From Puia dinghuensis (GTDB lineage Bacteria; Bacteroidota; Bacteroidia; Chitinophagales; Chitinophagaceae): 64,000 nt of DNA. Shown here one piece after another: positions 1 to 8,356 of the stretch. The notes under the pieces were generated by a model, which saw nothing but the letters and a program-made list of their open reading frames with translations, was not told the DNA's origin and did no database searches. Position numbers and translations under genes: made by a program. The DNA is taken from positions 725,335-789,334 of the forward strand of contig NZ_BMJC01000001.1 in NCBI RefSeq assembly GCF_014642875.1, given 5' to 3'. Every line of letters begins with the position of its first letter. The stretch's first letter is position 1.

Positions 1-456
1 TTCGCGTTCGGCCTCGAGCTTGATCACGGGATCGTCATAATCCTTAAATTCCTTTAGGGACAACATGATCACCTTTTCGATAACCAGCAACCGGTCGAAA
101 TCCGAATATATCTTATGAAGGCTGTCAACCCAATCCACGCTTTTCCATTGTCCGGCGCAGATATCGATCCTGGCTCTTAGCTGTGGATACTCTGTCGTCT
201 GTAATCGCTTCAGGTGCTCTTTGTCGTCCTCGCTGTATCGCAGGAACACCCAATTGGTAGTATACATTTTGGATTCCAGCATCATCTTTTTGAAGTCATC
301 CATGGCCTGCAAGGATGGGTCGATGACCCTGGAAAGCCTTTCCGCAGAACGCTTGTTGCTGTTGAGGGTAATAAAGGTGATGACCCCATTGATCACAAAG
401 AGGGCTACGAATAGCGCAAAGCTCCCATAAATCTTCTTTTTAATACTAAAGGTCAT
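1..456 (-). CDS. Membrane sensor protein, N-terminal part (probable histidine kinase; truncated by window edge)
   Basis: Only the first 152 codons are present; the C-terminus lies beyond the left edge. The ATG at 456 opens with MTFSIKKKIYGSF, followed by one hydrophobic helix (about residues 10-32). An extracytoplasmic stretch follows, predicted to be helical (SNKRSAERLSRVIDPSLQ, then KMMLESKMYTTNWVFLR), resembling 4-helix-bundle/CHASE3-type sensor regions. The start is 1 nt beyond the TonB receptor stop (458-460), so the two genes are surely cotranscribed and probably translationally coupled. A kinase or cyclase output domain is inferred from this layout and from YfiR neighbours in other bacteria; it is not visible here. 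Confidence 0.7.
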   Translation of the reverse strand, partial: MTFSIKKKIYGSFALFVALFVINGVITFITLNSNKRSAERLSRVIDPSLQAMDDFKKMMLESKMYTTNWVFLRYSEDDKEHLKRLQTTEYPQLRARIDICAGQWKSVDWVDSLHKIYSDFDRLLVIEKVIMLSLKEFKDYDDPVIKLEAERE

Positions 457-457
457 C

Positions 458-2749
458 TTAGAATTTAAAATTAACTCCTCCATAGACCCTTATCGGGTCT
501 TCATGTTGTCCATAAAAAAGCTCGGTATCCTTTTTACTGAGATCCATATTGAACGCCACACTACGGTAATGCTGATCGAGCGCATTGCTGACATTGGCAA
601 ACACCGACCATTTCCCGTCGACCTCATAGCGCATCGAAATATTTACCAGGGCATATCCGGCGATGGTCTGCCGTTGCAGTATCGAATGGGCAGTATCTCT
701 GATGCCGGACAGATGCTGCCGGCCCATCCAGATGAGGCGGGGCGAACAGGTGAACTTCCCGGCCTTGATATCTGTTCCGGCTTTCAGCATAAAGGGGGAG
801 ATGAATTCCAGTTGCGCTTTGTCCTTCTCCCCGTTGTCCTGGTAGTCGACGTTTCCGCCTACATAGCTCACCGACAGGTAGGAGTTGAGGTGAAACCTGC
901 CCAGGTATTGGGAATGGCTCAATTGGATGCTGGCGCCATAGGTTCGCTGGTCGTCCTGGTTGACGAATACTTCCACATAGCCCACTGGTATCCCGTTGAA
1001 CATGTTATGATAAAGATGCGTAGTAGCGTTATCATTGGCAAACTCATGCAAGCCGAAAAGCAGGGTGTAATACCCGTCCAGGGTCACGCTGAAATTGCTC
1101 GTCAGGTAATGCCGGATACTGATCTCCGCATTGCGGGAAGTGATCGGCGTCAGATTCGGGTTGGGCAGGTGCATGAAACCCGCAGAATAGGTTCGGCCCG
1201 AATCCGATGTTACCAATCCGCCATAGTAGGTATAGCAGTCAAAGGTGGTGGGAGCCAGAAATGCCGTCCCGTACAAGACCTTCACTGTGGTTTTGTCGCT
1301 GGGGCGGTAAACCGCCCCTACCCTTGGGTTAAACGTATTGCCATACCGGGAATTGACATCGAACCGGGCCCCGGCGGTAAAGCTGACCTTATGGACAGGA
1401 GAATACTGTGCCTGGACATAGGTTCCGACATTATCATATTTCAAAACATAGAACTGGGCGGGCAGCCCATCCGGCCTGTAATAGCTTTTCGTGCCCAGGA
1501 ATACCCCCTGCACCGCTCCATTGGGGTCTACGGGAGCGTCCAGGTCGGCGCTGGTGGGGATGGAATAAAAGCTCTCGTATGTCGCCCCGCCCGTGAGATT
1601 AAGCTTTGCCGATGCATTCCAGTCGACCTGTTCCTCGGCTTTTATAAGCGAGCCGACAGAGTATTTATACGCCGGCTCCATGTTGGAAAAGACATTGCGA
1701 TAGTTGGATTGCGGGTTCATGGAATACTGACTGCCCATCAGGGTGGTGGTGGAATTGATGTGACCGAAGTTCTTCTTGTAACTGGCGCTGGCCATGGTGA
1801 TGGCCTGGCCCATAAACACATTTTTGTTGTATACGGCGTTATTCGGGTTCTCCTCATAGGAGTCCGGGGTCTGGGCATAATTCCGGAATACCGAGAACGA
1901 AAATTCCCGCCCCTGCAGGGAGGCATACAGGTTATACGATTTTTGCGGCATTTCGATCTTCGAACTCACCGGCGCTTTGGGGGTCATCGGTCCGTAAATG
2001 GTATTGAAGGTGCCCGTTGTATAGCCGGAGGTATTGAACAACGGATCGCTCTTGTATAGCTGAGTATAGTTCGCCCCCTGGTTGTAACAATATTGCCCCC
2101 CGATGACAAGGTTGGTCTCGTCACTGATCTTTTGTGCGGTGAAAAGCGTATTGTTGGTGTACCCGTACATCCCGGCAGCCGAGGATGCATCAATTATAGT
2201 ACTTTTTCGAGAAGTAGCTTTCCTCGTGATGATGTTGATCACCCCCGAAGCTGCATCCGCGCCATAAAGTGCCGAAGCGGGCCCAATAACTATCTCCACC
2301 TGTTCGGCCAGATAGACCGGGTAGTTCTCGATGATCGGCATCGTCTCGTTGGTAGGCGAGGATATCCTGACGCCGTCCAGCAAGATCACGAATTTCTCCT
2401 GGCCCGGGGTGCCCCGGAGGACGAAATTATTGTCGAGGTGCGATCTCACCTTATCGTCCACCTTCATGTCGGGCAGGTCGTAAAGCAGATCGAGCAGCGA
2501 TTGATAGCCACGCGACCTGATCTGATCTTGCGAGATAACGATGACCGTTGCCGGGGCCATTTCCTGGTCCTGCGAGGTTTTGCTGGCCGTCGTTATTTTC
2601 ACATTGAGCAGGTCTTTCAGGCTCAGGCTCTCCAGCCTTCCCGTATCCAGCTGGCTATAGCCATGAAGGCCTCCCGTCAACAGAAGAGATACAGCAAGCA
2701 CCGCTTTAATGCTATACCGGCTTTGCAAGCAACACAGTAGGTGTTTCAT
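458..2749 (-). CDS. TonB-dependent outer-membrane receptor
   Basis: A 763-residue protein with a signal peptide (hydrophobic core around residues 15-32, ending near GYSQ). The plug domain spans roughly residues 55-175: ASKTSQDQEMAPATVIVIS, then LRGTPGQEKFVILLDGVRI and ALYGADAASGVINIITRK. A 22-strand-type barrel ends in a terminal aromatic (GGVNFKF), as in outer-membrane barrels. It lacks the N-terminal carboxypeptidase-like domain of SusC proteins, so it looks like a BtuB/FhuE-type importer or a signalling receptor. The substrate cannot be read from the sequence. It is the middle gene of a tight operon: the YfiR-like gene ends 14 nt upstream and the sensor begins 1 nt downstream. Confidence 0.93.
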   Translation of the reverse strand: MKHLLCCLQSRYSIKAVLAVSLLLTGGLHGYSQLDTGRLESLSLKDLLNVKITTASKTSQDQEMAPATVIVISQDQIRSRGYQSLLDLLYDLPDMKVDDKVRSHLDNNFVLRGTPGQEKFVILLDGVRISSPTNETMPIIENYPVYLAEQVEIVIGPASALYGADAASGVINIITRKATSRKSTIIDASSAAGMYGYTNNTLFTAQKISDETNLVIGGQYCYNQGANYTQLYKSDPLFNTSGYTTGTFNTIYGPMTPKAPVSSKIEMPQKSYNLYASLQGREFSFSVFRNYAQTPDSYEENPNNAVYNKNVFMGQAITMASASYKKNFGHINSTTTLMGSQYSMNPQSNYRNVFSNMEPAYKYSVGSLIKAEEQVDWNASAKLNLTGGATYESFYSIPTSADLDAPVDPNGAVQGVFLGTKSYYRPDGLPAQFYVLKYDNVGTYVQAQYSPVHKVSFTAGARFDVNSRYGNTFNPRVGAVYRPSDKTTVKVLYGTAFLAPTTFDCYTYYGGLVTSDSGRTYSAGFMHLPNPNLTPITSRNAEISIRHYLTSNFSVTLDGYYTLLFGLHEFANDNATTHLYHNMFNGIPVGYVEVFVNQDDQRTYGASIQLSHSQYLGRFHLNSYLSVSYVGGNVDYQDNGEKDKAQLEFISPFMLKAGTDIKAGKFTCSPRLIWMGRQHLSGIRDTAHSILQRQTIAGYALVNISMRYEVDGKWSVFANVSNALDQHYRSVAFNMDLSKKDTELFYGQHEDPIRVYGGVNFKF

Positions 2750-2763
2750 AATCCACCGATTTT

Positions 2764-3291
2764 CTATTTTATAATAGTCGCCAATTCCAACAGTTCGGAA
2801 GCAACGCGCAGGTTTCTCTGGTCAATATTACTCTTGTTGATCTCCAGCTTTAAATGCTCTTCCACCGTAGTGAAGTTGATGCATGCGCCCCTGTGCGCCA
2901 TTCCACCGGACTCCGAAACGATAAGGATGGGTTCGCCGGCCGTAAGCTGGGCAATGCGTTTTACACTGCCGCTCTCCTGTTCTGTGATAAAGAGCAGCTG
3001 GCAGGGGTACGCATTTGCCGAAGTACTCATTTTGCTGACGACGATCTTCTGGTTACCGACCGTCTTGTTAACTATAAAGCTCTTCAGGTCATCATACAGC
3101 GGAGAGTCGCCAACGATCCCAATGACAAAATCGCCTGTCTTTTTACTGCCTGGCCAATCGACGTATTTTGTGAACCTATAGATGATATTGGCATAGACAG
3201 TATAGTTCTTATCCTGTGCCCTCGAACCGAGGGACAGCAATAACGCCAGGCTCATCAAACAGGCTGATAGAATACCCCGGCCATTATTCAT
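2764..3291 (-). CDS. YfiR/HmsC-like periplasmic protein (DUF4154)
   Basis: This small secreted protein matches the YfiR family: after a signal peptide ending near SRAQ it has YTVYANIIYRFTKYVDWP, IGIVGDSPLYDDL, a central LLFITEQESGS and the C-terminal GACINFTTVEEHLKLEIN. In Pseudomonas, YfiR is a periplasmic repressor of the diguanylate cyclase YfiN. In Bacteroidota, YfiR genes commonly precede a TonB receptor and a sensor, as here. I chose the ATG at 3291 because MNNGRG gives a normal signal peptide; an upstream ATG at 3318 is in frame. It heads a three-gene operon. The regulatory role is inferred from the family. Confidence 0.85.
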   Translation of the reverse strand: MNNGRGILSACLMSLALLLSLGSRAQDKNYTVYANIIYRFTKYVDWPGSKKTGDFVIGIVGDSPLYDDLKSFIVNKTVGNQKIVVSKMSTSANAYPCQLLFITEQESGSVKRIAQLTAGEPILIVSESGGMAHRGACINFTTVEEHLKLEINKSNIDQRNLRVASELLELATIIK

Positions 3292-3411
3292 AGATTTAAA
3301 TAAGGTATACATCAGCATAGGTGAAAATGCCTTCTAATAATAACTTTCCGGAAACGCGCGTAAGATTGTCTGAAGGGAATGATTTGAGAAAATGCAGAAG
3401 AATAACTGCCT

Positions 3412-3439
3412 ATTAATAAAGTTACTACTTATTATTAAT
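3412..3439. repeat. AT-rich inverted repeat in divergent intergenic region
   Basis: Perfect 8-bp arms (ATTAATAA at 3412-3419 and TTATTAAT at 3432-3439) are separated by 12 bp. They lie in the 268-295 nt gap between the divergent YfiR-like and cupin genes. It could be a regulator-binding site for the YfiR operon, but such AT-rich dyads also arise by chance. Nothing else was recognised in this gap. Confidence 0.3.
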
Positions 3440-3586
3440 CTTTTCATCTGTTTCATTCACTATACGCTGAAAAAGAACGTAATTTAACGGTAGATGTTGT
3501 TTAACCATTAAACCAGCCGGAAAATTCCTGCCTTATAGCTTCATTCCACCTATTCCTGGTCCTTCCACCTCAAAACCCTAAAAATC

Positions 3587-4147
3587 ATGAAACTGATTGC
3601 CCCTTTCCGGCTGGAAAGATGTATGTTAGTGTCATCGTATCAATTCATCTGGCTGGTGTCTTACCTCAACAGCTTCACCTGGCTTACGCCGGTTGAGGAT
3701 CCACAACGGAGATCGAAAAACACTGTCGCCGTTATGAATAAGATCATACAAACCGCCCCGCCCCTTGCGGGAAACGCCATGGGGTTGACGAAAGGCGATT
3801 TTTGGGTTGCAGAATGGCAGGACCCCGGAGGCCCTCCCGGCCCGCCGCGGTATATCGCCCCGCTGCACATCCATCATAAGGATGACGAGGCGTGGTATGT
3901 CCTGGAGGGTTCACTTTGTGTCCAGTCGGGGGATGCGATCGTGGAAGCCCATGCCGGCGCCGGAGTATTTGTTCCCAAAGGCACTCCGCACACGTATTGG
4001 AACCCGTCGCAGCAAAAGACCCGGTATCTGCTGATCATGACGGCAAAAATTTACAGCCTGATCAGAGATATCCATGAGATGACGGATCGGTCTCCGGCCA
4101 GGCTGAAAGCATTGTTCGAAAAATATGATAGTGAGTTGCTAGGCTGA
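3587..4147 (+). CDS. Cupin-domain protein
   Basis: The C-terminal two-thirds is a single cupin barrel. The metal-site motif reads PLHIHHKDDEAWYVLEGSL (His, His, Glu) with GVFVPKGTPHTYWNP as the second cupin motif, giving a likely metal-binding pocket. Such small cupins often act as dioxygenase-like, isomerase or sensory proteins; the substrate is unknown. The start is uncertain. The ATG at 3587 has a typical A-rich upstream context, but residues 1-49 are not cupin-like, and the in-frame ATG at 3734 (MNKIIQTAPP) resembles a usual cupin N-terminus. It converges with the AraC regulator, whose stop lies 8 nt away. Confidence 0.75.
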   Translation: MKLIAPFRLERCMLVSSYQFIWLVSYLNSFTWLTPVEDPQRRSKNTVAVMNKIIQTAPPLAGNAMGLTKGDFWVAEWQDPGGPPGPPRYIAPLHIHHKDDEAWYVLEGSLCVQSGDAIVEAHAGAGVFVPKGTPHTYWNPSQQKTRYLLIMTAKIYSLIRDIHEMTDRSPARLKALFEKYDSELLG

Positions 4148-4154
4148 GTAATGA

Positions 4155-5024
4155 TCACTTAACTCTTTCACAAACAATGAAATCATTCAGCAGATTCGCT
4201 TTTAAGAATTGTGACGGGGCCATGCCAAACACCTGGACCATCATTTTATGGTAGTGACTGCTGTCGGTGAACCCTCCTTCCATTGCGGCATCATTTACCG
4301 AGTCCCCGGCCATTATGCGGTTGGTAGCAAACCTTATCTTGTTCCATAGGATATACCGGTACAAAGGAATACCCGTAAAATGCCGAAATAAGGCCCGCAG
4401 CCTGCTTTCAGACAGGCAGACTTCTCCGGCAAGCGCTTTCATGGAGATTTCCGTGGGGGGTGTTGCAGCGATTGCCTGTTCGACCCGAACGACCCGCGGG
4501 TCCGATGGTATAAGGCCGATCTTCCGGGACAAATAGGTCAACACCCGGTACATAAGGGCTTCTACCAGGGATGGATCAGCGCGCAGCAATGCCTGTTGCA
4601 GCTGGTTGGAATTCGCAAAATGAAAAATATTCACCTGCGGCGCGTATACCTCACTCTCACACAGGTATTCGGACCGTATCAACCGGGCTATCTCCGTTGC
4701 CGTATCCAGGTAAATGATCAACTGCACACTATTATTTGTATCCAGCTGGTGAATGACATTCTCCTTAATGATCAGGCTCCTGAAGGTCTTCCATTCGCTG
4801 TTCTTAGTCCGAAACCTGAACTCCTGCTGTGTATCCAGTATCAACTGTATCGCGTTGTGCCGGTGGAAAGGGGTAAGACAGGAGGAGAAGAAAACAGCGG
4901 ATGCCCCCTGCCAGGTGTAAAAGGCGGAAGTATAGGGGCTTCTCCCATGTTGCATACCAAAAGCATTTGACAAAAGGTAGTCATTATTTACAACTTTGAG
5001 AAACCGCTGGTCAAAGTCAGTCAT
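4155..5024 (-). CDS. AraC-family transcriptional regulator
   Basis: A 289-residue protein. The C-terminal 100 residues form the double helix-turn-helix of AraC proteins: ISMKALAGEVCLSESRLRAL followed by FRHFTGIPLYRYILWNKIR and the second helix pair DAAMEGGFTDSSHYHKM with MAPSQFLK. The N-terminal half (FYTWQGASAVFFSSCLTPFHRHNAIQLI in part) looks like a degenerate AraC-binding cupin fold. It could sense a small molecule, but no ligand can be named. It converges on the cupin gene and is divergent from the acid phosphatase gene, which starts 58 nt away, so it may control the latter. Confidence 0.88.
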   Translation of the reverse strand: MTDFDQRFLKVVNNDYLLSNAFGMQHGRSPYTSAFYTWQGASAVFFSSCLTPFHRHNAIQLILDTQQEFRFRTKNSEWKTFRSLIIKENVIHQLDTNNSVQLIIYLDTATEIARLIRSEYLCESEVYAPQVNIFHFANSNQLQQALLRADPSLVEALMYRVLTYLSRKIGLIPSDPRVVRVEQAIAATPPTEISMKALAGEVCLSESRLRALFRHFTGIPLYRYILWNKIRFATNRIMAGDSVNDAAMEGGFTDSSHYHKMMVQVFGMAPSQFLKANLLNDFIVCERVK

Positions 5025-5081
5025 TTCTTACAGGTTTTGTTATCCGGTCATGGATAACTTTATTCATCTAAAACCTGGTAT

Positions 5082-5927
5082 ATGAAGGTCTCCTTATTCC
5101 TCCTTTTCTTCTTTATCGGCTGTTCGGCCCTTGCGTATGGGCAGATGAGCATCTCCACCGGCTTTTCCCGGGAATTGACAACCGCCCGTGGCCATTACAA
5201 GACACTGGCCTCGTTGAGTCCCCAACCGGGCTATTCCAGCAAAGACCTGGACAACGTGAAATTTCCCTTTGACAAAGCAAAGGCCGATGAAGTGCTTAGC
5301 CAAAAGCCTTTTTATCTCCGGTCGGTGACACTGGATGATTTCCAGTTGCCCACACCGCCAGCCAACAGTTCGGAGCAGACCCGTGCCGAGTTGGACTACT
5401 TGCTGCAATTACAGCACAACCGAACGGCAGAAGATGTACGATCGAGCCTGTATATGTCGAATGTATTTGAGACGCCCAGCGACGTCGGCCGGTCCATCGG
5501 CTATTGGGCCGGCCCCGAGCAGCTTCCCATGACAGACACGCTGTTTGCCCATATATCCCGCGATGCCGACTTCTTCCTCTGGTCGATAAAATTCAAATAC
5601 AACCGCCCCAGGCCGTACATGCTGGACCCCAGGATCCATGACCTGGAAGAATCACTCGCGGCCTCCTATCCCAGCGGACATGTCACCTATGCTTATATTT
5701 ACGCCTATATATACCAGGAACTGGCTCCTGAGTTCACCGATCTCTTTGTCGGGAAAGCCTACGCCATGGCGCATGCCCGCGAGATCATCGGCGTCCACTA
5801 TCCAAGTGATTCGGAAGGTTCAAGGATATTTGCAAGACAATTTGTCAACAAGCTTTTCCAGAATGCGCAATTTCTCCACGATTTTGAGAAAGCAAAGCAG
5901 GAATGGACGGTGCAGGCGGGGAAATAA
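5082..5927 (+). CDS. PAP2-family (class A type) acid phosphatase, secreted
   Basis: A 281-residue protein with a signal peptide (MKVSLFLLFFFIGCSALAYG). It carries the three phosphatase motifs of the PAP2/vanadium-haloperoxidase superfamily: KFKYNRPRP (K-x6-RP), YPSGH, and the third motif AREIIGVHYPSD (R-x5-H-x3-D). This set of catalytic Arg, His and Asp residues, with a soluble secreted architecture rather than six membrane helices, points to a periplasmic non-specific acid phosphatase. It hydrolyses phosphomonoesters in related enzymes. It starts 58 nt from the divergent AraC gene. A possible -7 box (TAACTTTA, 5055-5062) precedes it. Confidence 0.88.
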   Translation: MKVSLFLLFFFIGCSALAYGQMSISTGFSRELTTARGHYKTLASLSPQPGYSSKDLDNVKFPFDKAKADEVLSQKPFYLRSVTLDDFQLPTPPANSSEQTRAELDYLLQLQHNRTAEDVRSSLYMSNVFETPSDVGRSIGYWAGPEQLPMTDTLFAHISRDADFFLWSIKFKYNRPRPYMLDPRIHDLEESLAASYPSGHVTYAYIYAYIYQELAPEFTDLFVGKAYAMAHAREIIGVHYPSDSEGSRIFARQFVNKLFQNAQFLHDFEKAKQEWTVQAGK

Positions 5928-5968
5928 GTCTGCCGGGGCCCTAGTACAACTTTTGCAGTAGGTTTTGT

Positions 5969-7780
5969 ATGATGAACGAGATTTCCGTGGGCACTTCAGC
6001 GCAAACGACTATCCATGAAGATATTTCCCACGAGCACCACGATACCTTCCTGACAAAGTACATTTTCAGCCAGGACCATAAGATGATCAGCAAGCAATTC
6101 CTCATCACGGGAATGATCTGGGCTTTATTGGGCGGTGCGATGTCTGTCATATTCCGCCTGCAGTTGGGTTACCCGGATTCCACCTTCCCCTGGCTGCAGG
6201 ATATCCTTGGCAAGTGGGCTCCGAATGGCCGGCTTATCCCCGAGACGTATTACGCATTGGTCACCATCCACGGTACCGTACTCATTTTCTTTGTGTTGAC
6301 GGCGGGTCTCAGCGGAACTTTCGCCAACCTGCTCATCCCGCTGCAGGTGGGCGCCCGTGACATGGCTTCGCCTTTGCTCAATATGCTCAGCTATTGGTTC
6401 TTCTTTACGGCCAGCATAGTGATGCTTTCCTCCTTGTTCTCGGACACGGGACCCGCCGCCGGTGGCTGGACCTCCTACCCTCCCCTGAGCGCGCTGCGTG
6501 ACGCCGACATTGGATCGCAGTCCGGGATGGATTTTTGGCTGACGAGCATGGCGCTGTTTGTTGTATCCTCCCTGCTGGGAAACCTAAACTATATCTCCAC
6601 GATACTCAACCTGCGAACCAAGGGGATGAGCATGAGCAGGCTGCCACTCACCATTTGGGCGCTGCTGTTCACCGCCATCCTGGGTACCCTGTCTTTTCCT
6701 GTCCTGCTCTCCAGTTTTATCCTGCTGCTGCTTGACCGGCATGCCGGCACGAGTTTCTACCTATCCGACATCTTTATTGCCAATACCCAAAAAGCACTGC
6801 CGGAGGAAGGCGGCAGCGCCATCCTTTATCAACACCTTTTCTGGTTTCTTGGCCACCCTGAAGTCTATATCGTCATCCTGCCTGCCATGGGCATCGTGTC
6901 CGAAGTGATCAGCGTCAATGCGCGCAAACCCATTTTTGGCTATACCGCCATGGTAGGTTCACTCTTTGCGATTATGATCCTCTCCTTCACCGTATGGGCG
7001 CATCATATGTTTGTGACGGGATTGAATCCCTACCTCGGGTCGGTATTCGTATTGCTAACCCTGTTGATCGCCGTGCCCTCGGCCATCAAGGTATTCAACT
7101 GGCTGACGACCCTATGGCGGGGTAATCTCCGCTTCACTCCCGGCATGCTGTTTTCCATTGGTTTTGTCAGCGTATTTATTTCCGGCGGGCTGACGGGCAT
7201 TTTTCTGGGCAATTCCACACTCGACATCCAGTTGCACGACACGTACTTCGTCATTGCACATTTCCACCTGGTGATGGGCGTGGCTTCGATGTTTGGGATG
7301 TTTGCGGGTATCTACCATTGGTATCCTAAGATGTTTGGCCGTTTCCTGAATCCCACTTTAGGCTACATCCATTTCTGGATAACCTTTGTGGGCGCCTATC
7401 TCATCTTCTGGCCCATGCACTATGAGGGTTTGGCCGGCATGCCCCGCCGCTATTTCGATTTCAGCAACTGGATAAGCTTCAACCAGTTTGCAGGCCTGAA
7501 CAGATTCATCAGCACGGTGGCTATGATCGTATTTGCAGTGCAGCTGCTATTCCTGGTAAATTTCTTTTATTCCATCTGGAAAGGAAGGAGGCAGATCACC
7601 CGAAACCCCTGGGAAGCTAATACGCTGGAATGGACGACGCCCATCAGACCGGGTCACGGCAACTGGCCGGATGAAATTCCGGAGGTTCACCGCTGGGCAT
7701 ACGACTACAGTAAGAATGGAAAGGAGTTTATCCCGCAAACTACACCCCTGGAAGCAGAAGAAGTGCCGGTTTCGGTTTAA
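5969..7780 (+). CDS. ctaD: Cytochrome c oxidase subunit I (A-type heme-copper oxidase)
   Basis: A 603-residue multi-helix membrane protein with all core ligands. The CuB/crosslink motif is GHPEVY (His296, Glu298, Tyr300); next come WAHHMF, the heme pair HDTYFVIAHFH, and the GMPRR arginines. The D-channel residue (GARDMA) and the K-channel lysine (AIKVFNW) are present, so it should pump protons. It reduces oxygen with electrons from cytochrome c. No subunit II, III or assembly gene is next to it, so its partners must lie elsewhere or this is an extra paralogue. The last 4 nt overlap the convergent 7777-8226 gene. MMNE offers two adjacent start codons. Confidence 0.95.
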   Translation: MMNEISVGTSAQTTIHEDISHEHHDTFLTKYIFSQDHKMISKQFLITGMIWALLGGAMSVIFRLQLGYPDSTFPWLQDILGKWAPNGRLIPETYYALVTIHGTVLIFFVLTAGLSGTFANLLIPLQVGARDMASPLLNMLSYWFFFTASIVMLSSLFSDTGPAAGGWTSYPPLSALRDADIGSQSGMDFWLTSMALFVVSSLLGNLNYISTILNLRTKGMSMSRLPLTIWALLFTAILGTLSFPVLLSSFILLLLDRHAGTSFYLSDIFIANTQKALPEEGGSAILYQHLFWFLGHPEVYIVILPAMGIVSEVISVNARKPIFGYTAMVGSLFAIMILSFTVWAHHMFVTGLNPYLGSVFVLLTLLIAVPSAIKVFNWLTTLWRGNLRFTPGMLFSIGFVSVFISGGLTGIFLGNSTLDIQLHDTYFVIAHFHLVMGVASMFGMFAGIYHWYPKMFGRFLNPTLGYIHFWITFVGAYLIFWPMHYEGLAGMPRRYFDFSNWISFNQFAGLNRFISTVAMIVFAVQLLFLVNFFYSIWKGRRQITRNPWEANTLEWTTPIRPGHGNWPDEIPEVHRWAYDYSKNGKEFIPQTTPLEAEEVPVSV

Positions 7781-8226
7781 TCTGTGATGCCGTTGATCGG
7801 CAGCGGGAAAATAAAATATTCCAGGATATTACGGTGGGCTCTGGAGACCTGATCTTTATATGCTCGCAGGCTGTCGGTAAGATAGGCCGCGTATTCAGTG
7901 TCGAGCTTCTTCAGGATGATGCCTAATTTGTACAATTCCCTTTTAATGGCCCATTCCCTCTCTACTCCTTCCTTTGGGAGCTGATCGCTTATCTCCGCGA
8001 CGGCTGTTTCAAAATCGTTGTCTACTGCGGCGTAATAATCAGCCAGCAATGGATGGCATGCAAAGGTCTTGATATGCGTCAGTTTAACGACGGTATTCTT
8101 TTCTTTTCTATCCAATTTATAATCCTTGCTGGCGGCCAGCAGGGAAAGGTAAACCGGGAATCGGATCAATTGTTTTTGCTCCTGCCAGGGTAGGTCGTTG
8201 AAAACAGGTAACCGCTTCTGCTTCAT
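7777..8226 (-). CDS. Hypothetical protein, 149 aa, helical
   Basis: I do not recognise this family. The protein is charged and predicted mostly helical (LDRKEKNTVVKLTHIKTFAC, LYKLGIILKKLDTEYAAYLT), with no signal peptide, membrane helix or cysteine motif. The layout faintly recalls TerB-like helical proteins, but no diagnostic motif was found. Its 3' end overlaps that of the oxidase subunit I gene by 4 nt, tail to tail. It has its own upstream region of about 130 nt toward the beta-barrel gene's terminator. Confidence 0.6.
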   Translation of the reverse strand: MKQKRLPVFNDLPWQEQKQLIRFPVYLSLLAASKDYKLDRKEKNTVVKLTHIKTFACHPLLADYYAAVDNDFETAVAEISDQLPKEGVEREWAIKRELYKLGIILKKLDTEYAAYLTDSLRAYKDQVSRAHRNILEYFIFPLPINGITD

Positions 8227-8300
8227 AATCTTGCATTAACATTGTAATTTAAGCATTTTACCCTTTAAAAACATTGCAAAAACAATATTTTAACAACGAA

Positions 8301-8328
8301 GCCGGCCCAATCTTCGCATTGGGCCGGC
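8301..8328 (-). terminator. Stem-loop terminator of the 8357-9097 gene
   Basis: A perfect 10-bp GC-rich stem (GCCGGCCCAA / TTGGGCCGGC) with an 8-nt loop lies 28 nt past the beta-barrel gene's stop. On the minus strand it is followed by a moderately T-rich stretch (TTCGTTGTT), so termination toward lower coordinates is likely. Confidence 0.65.
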
Positions 8329-8356
8329 CGCTTATTCCATTCTACAGCGCCCGGTG

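Noticed and set aside
503-2059. 518-codon open frame on the plus strand opposite the TonB receptor gene
   Set aside because: It is a shadow of a clear receptor gene; the translation has no domain and odd composition (many Arg/Gly/Ile).
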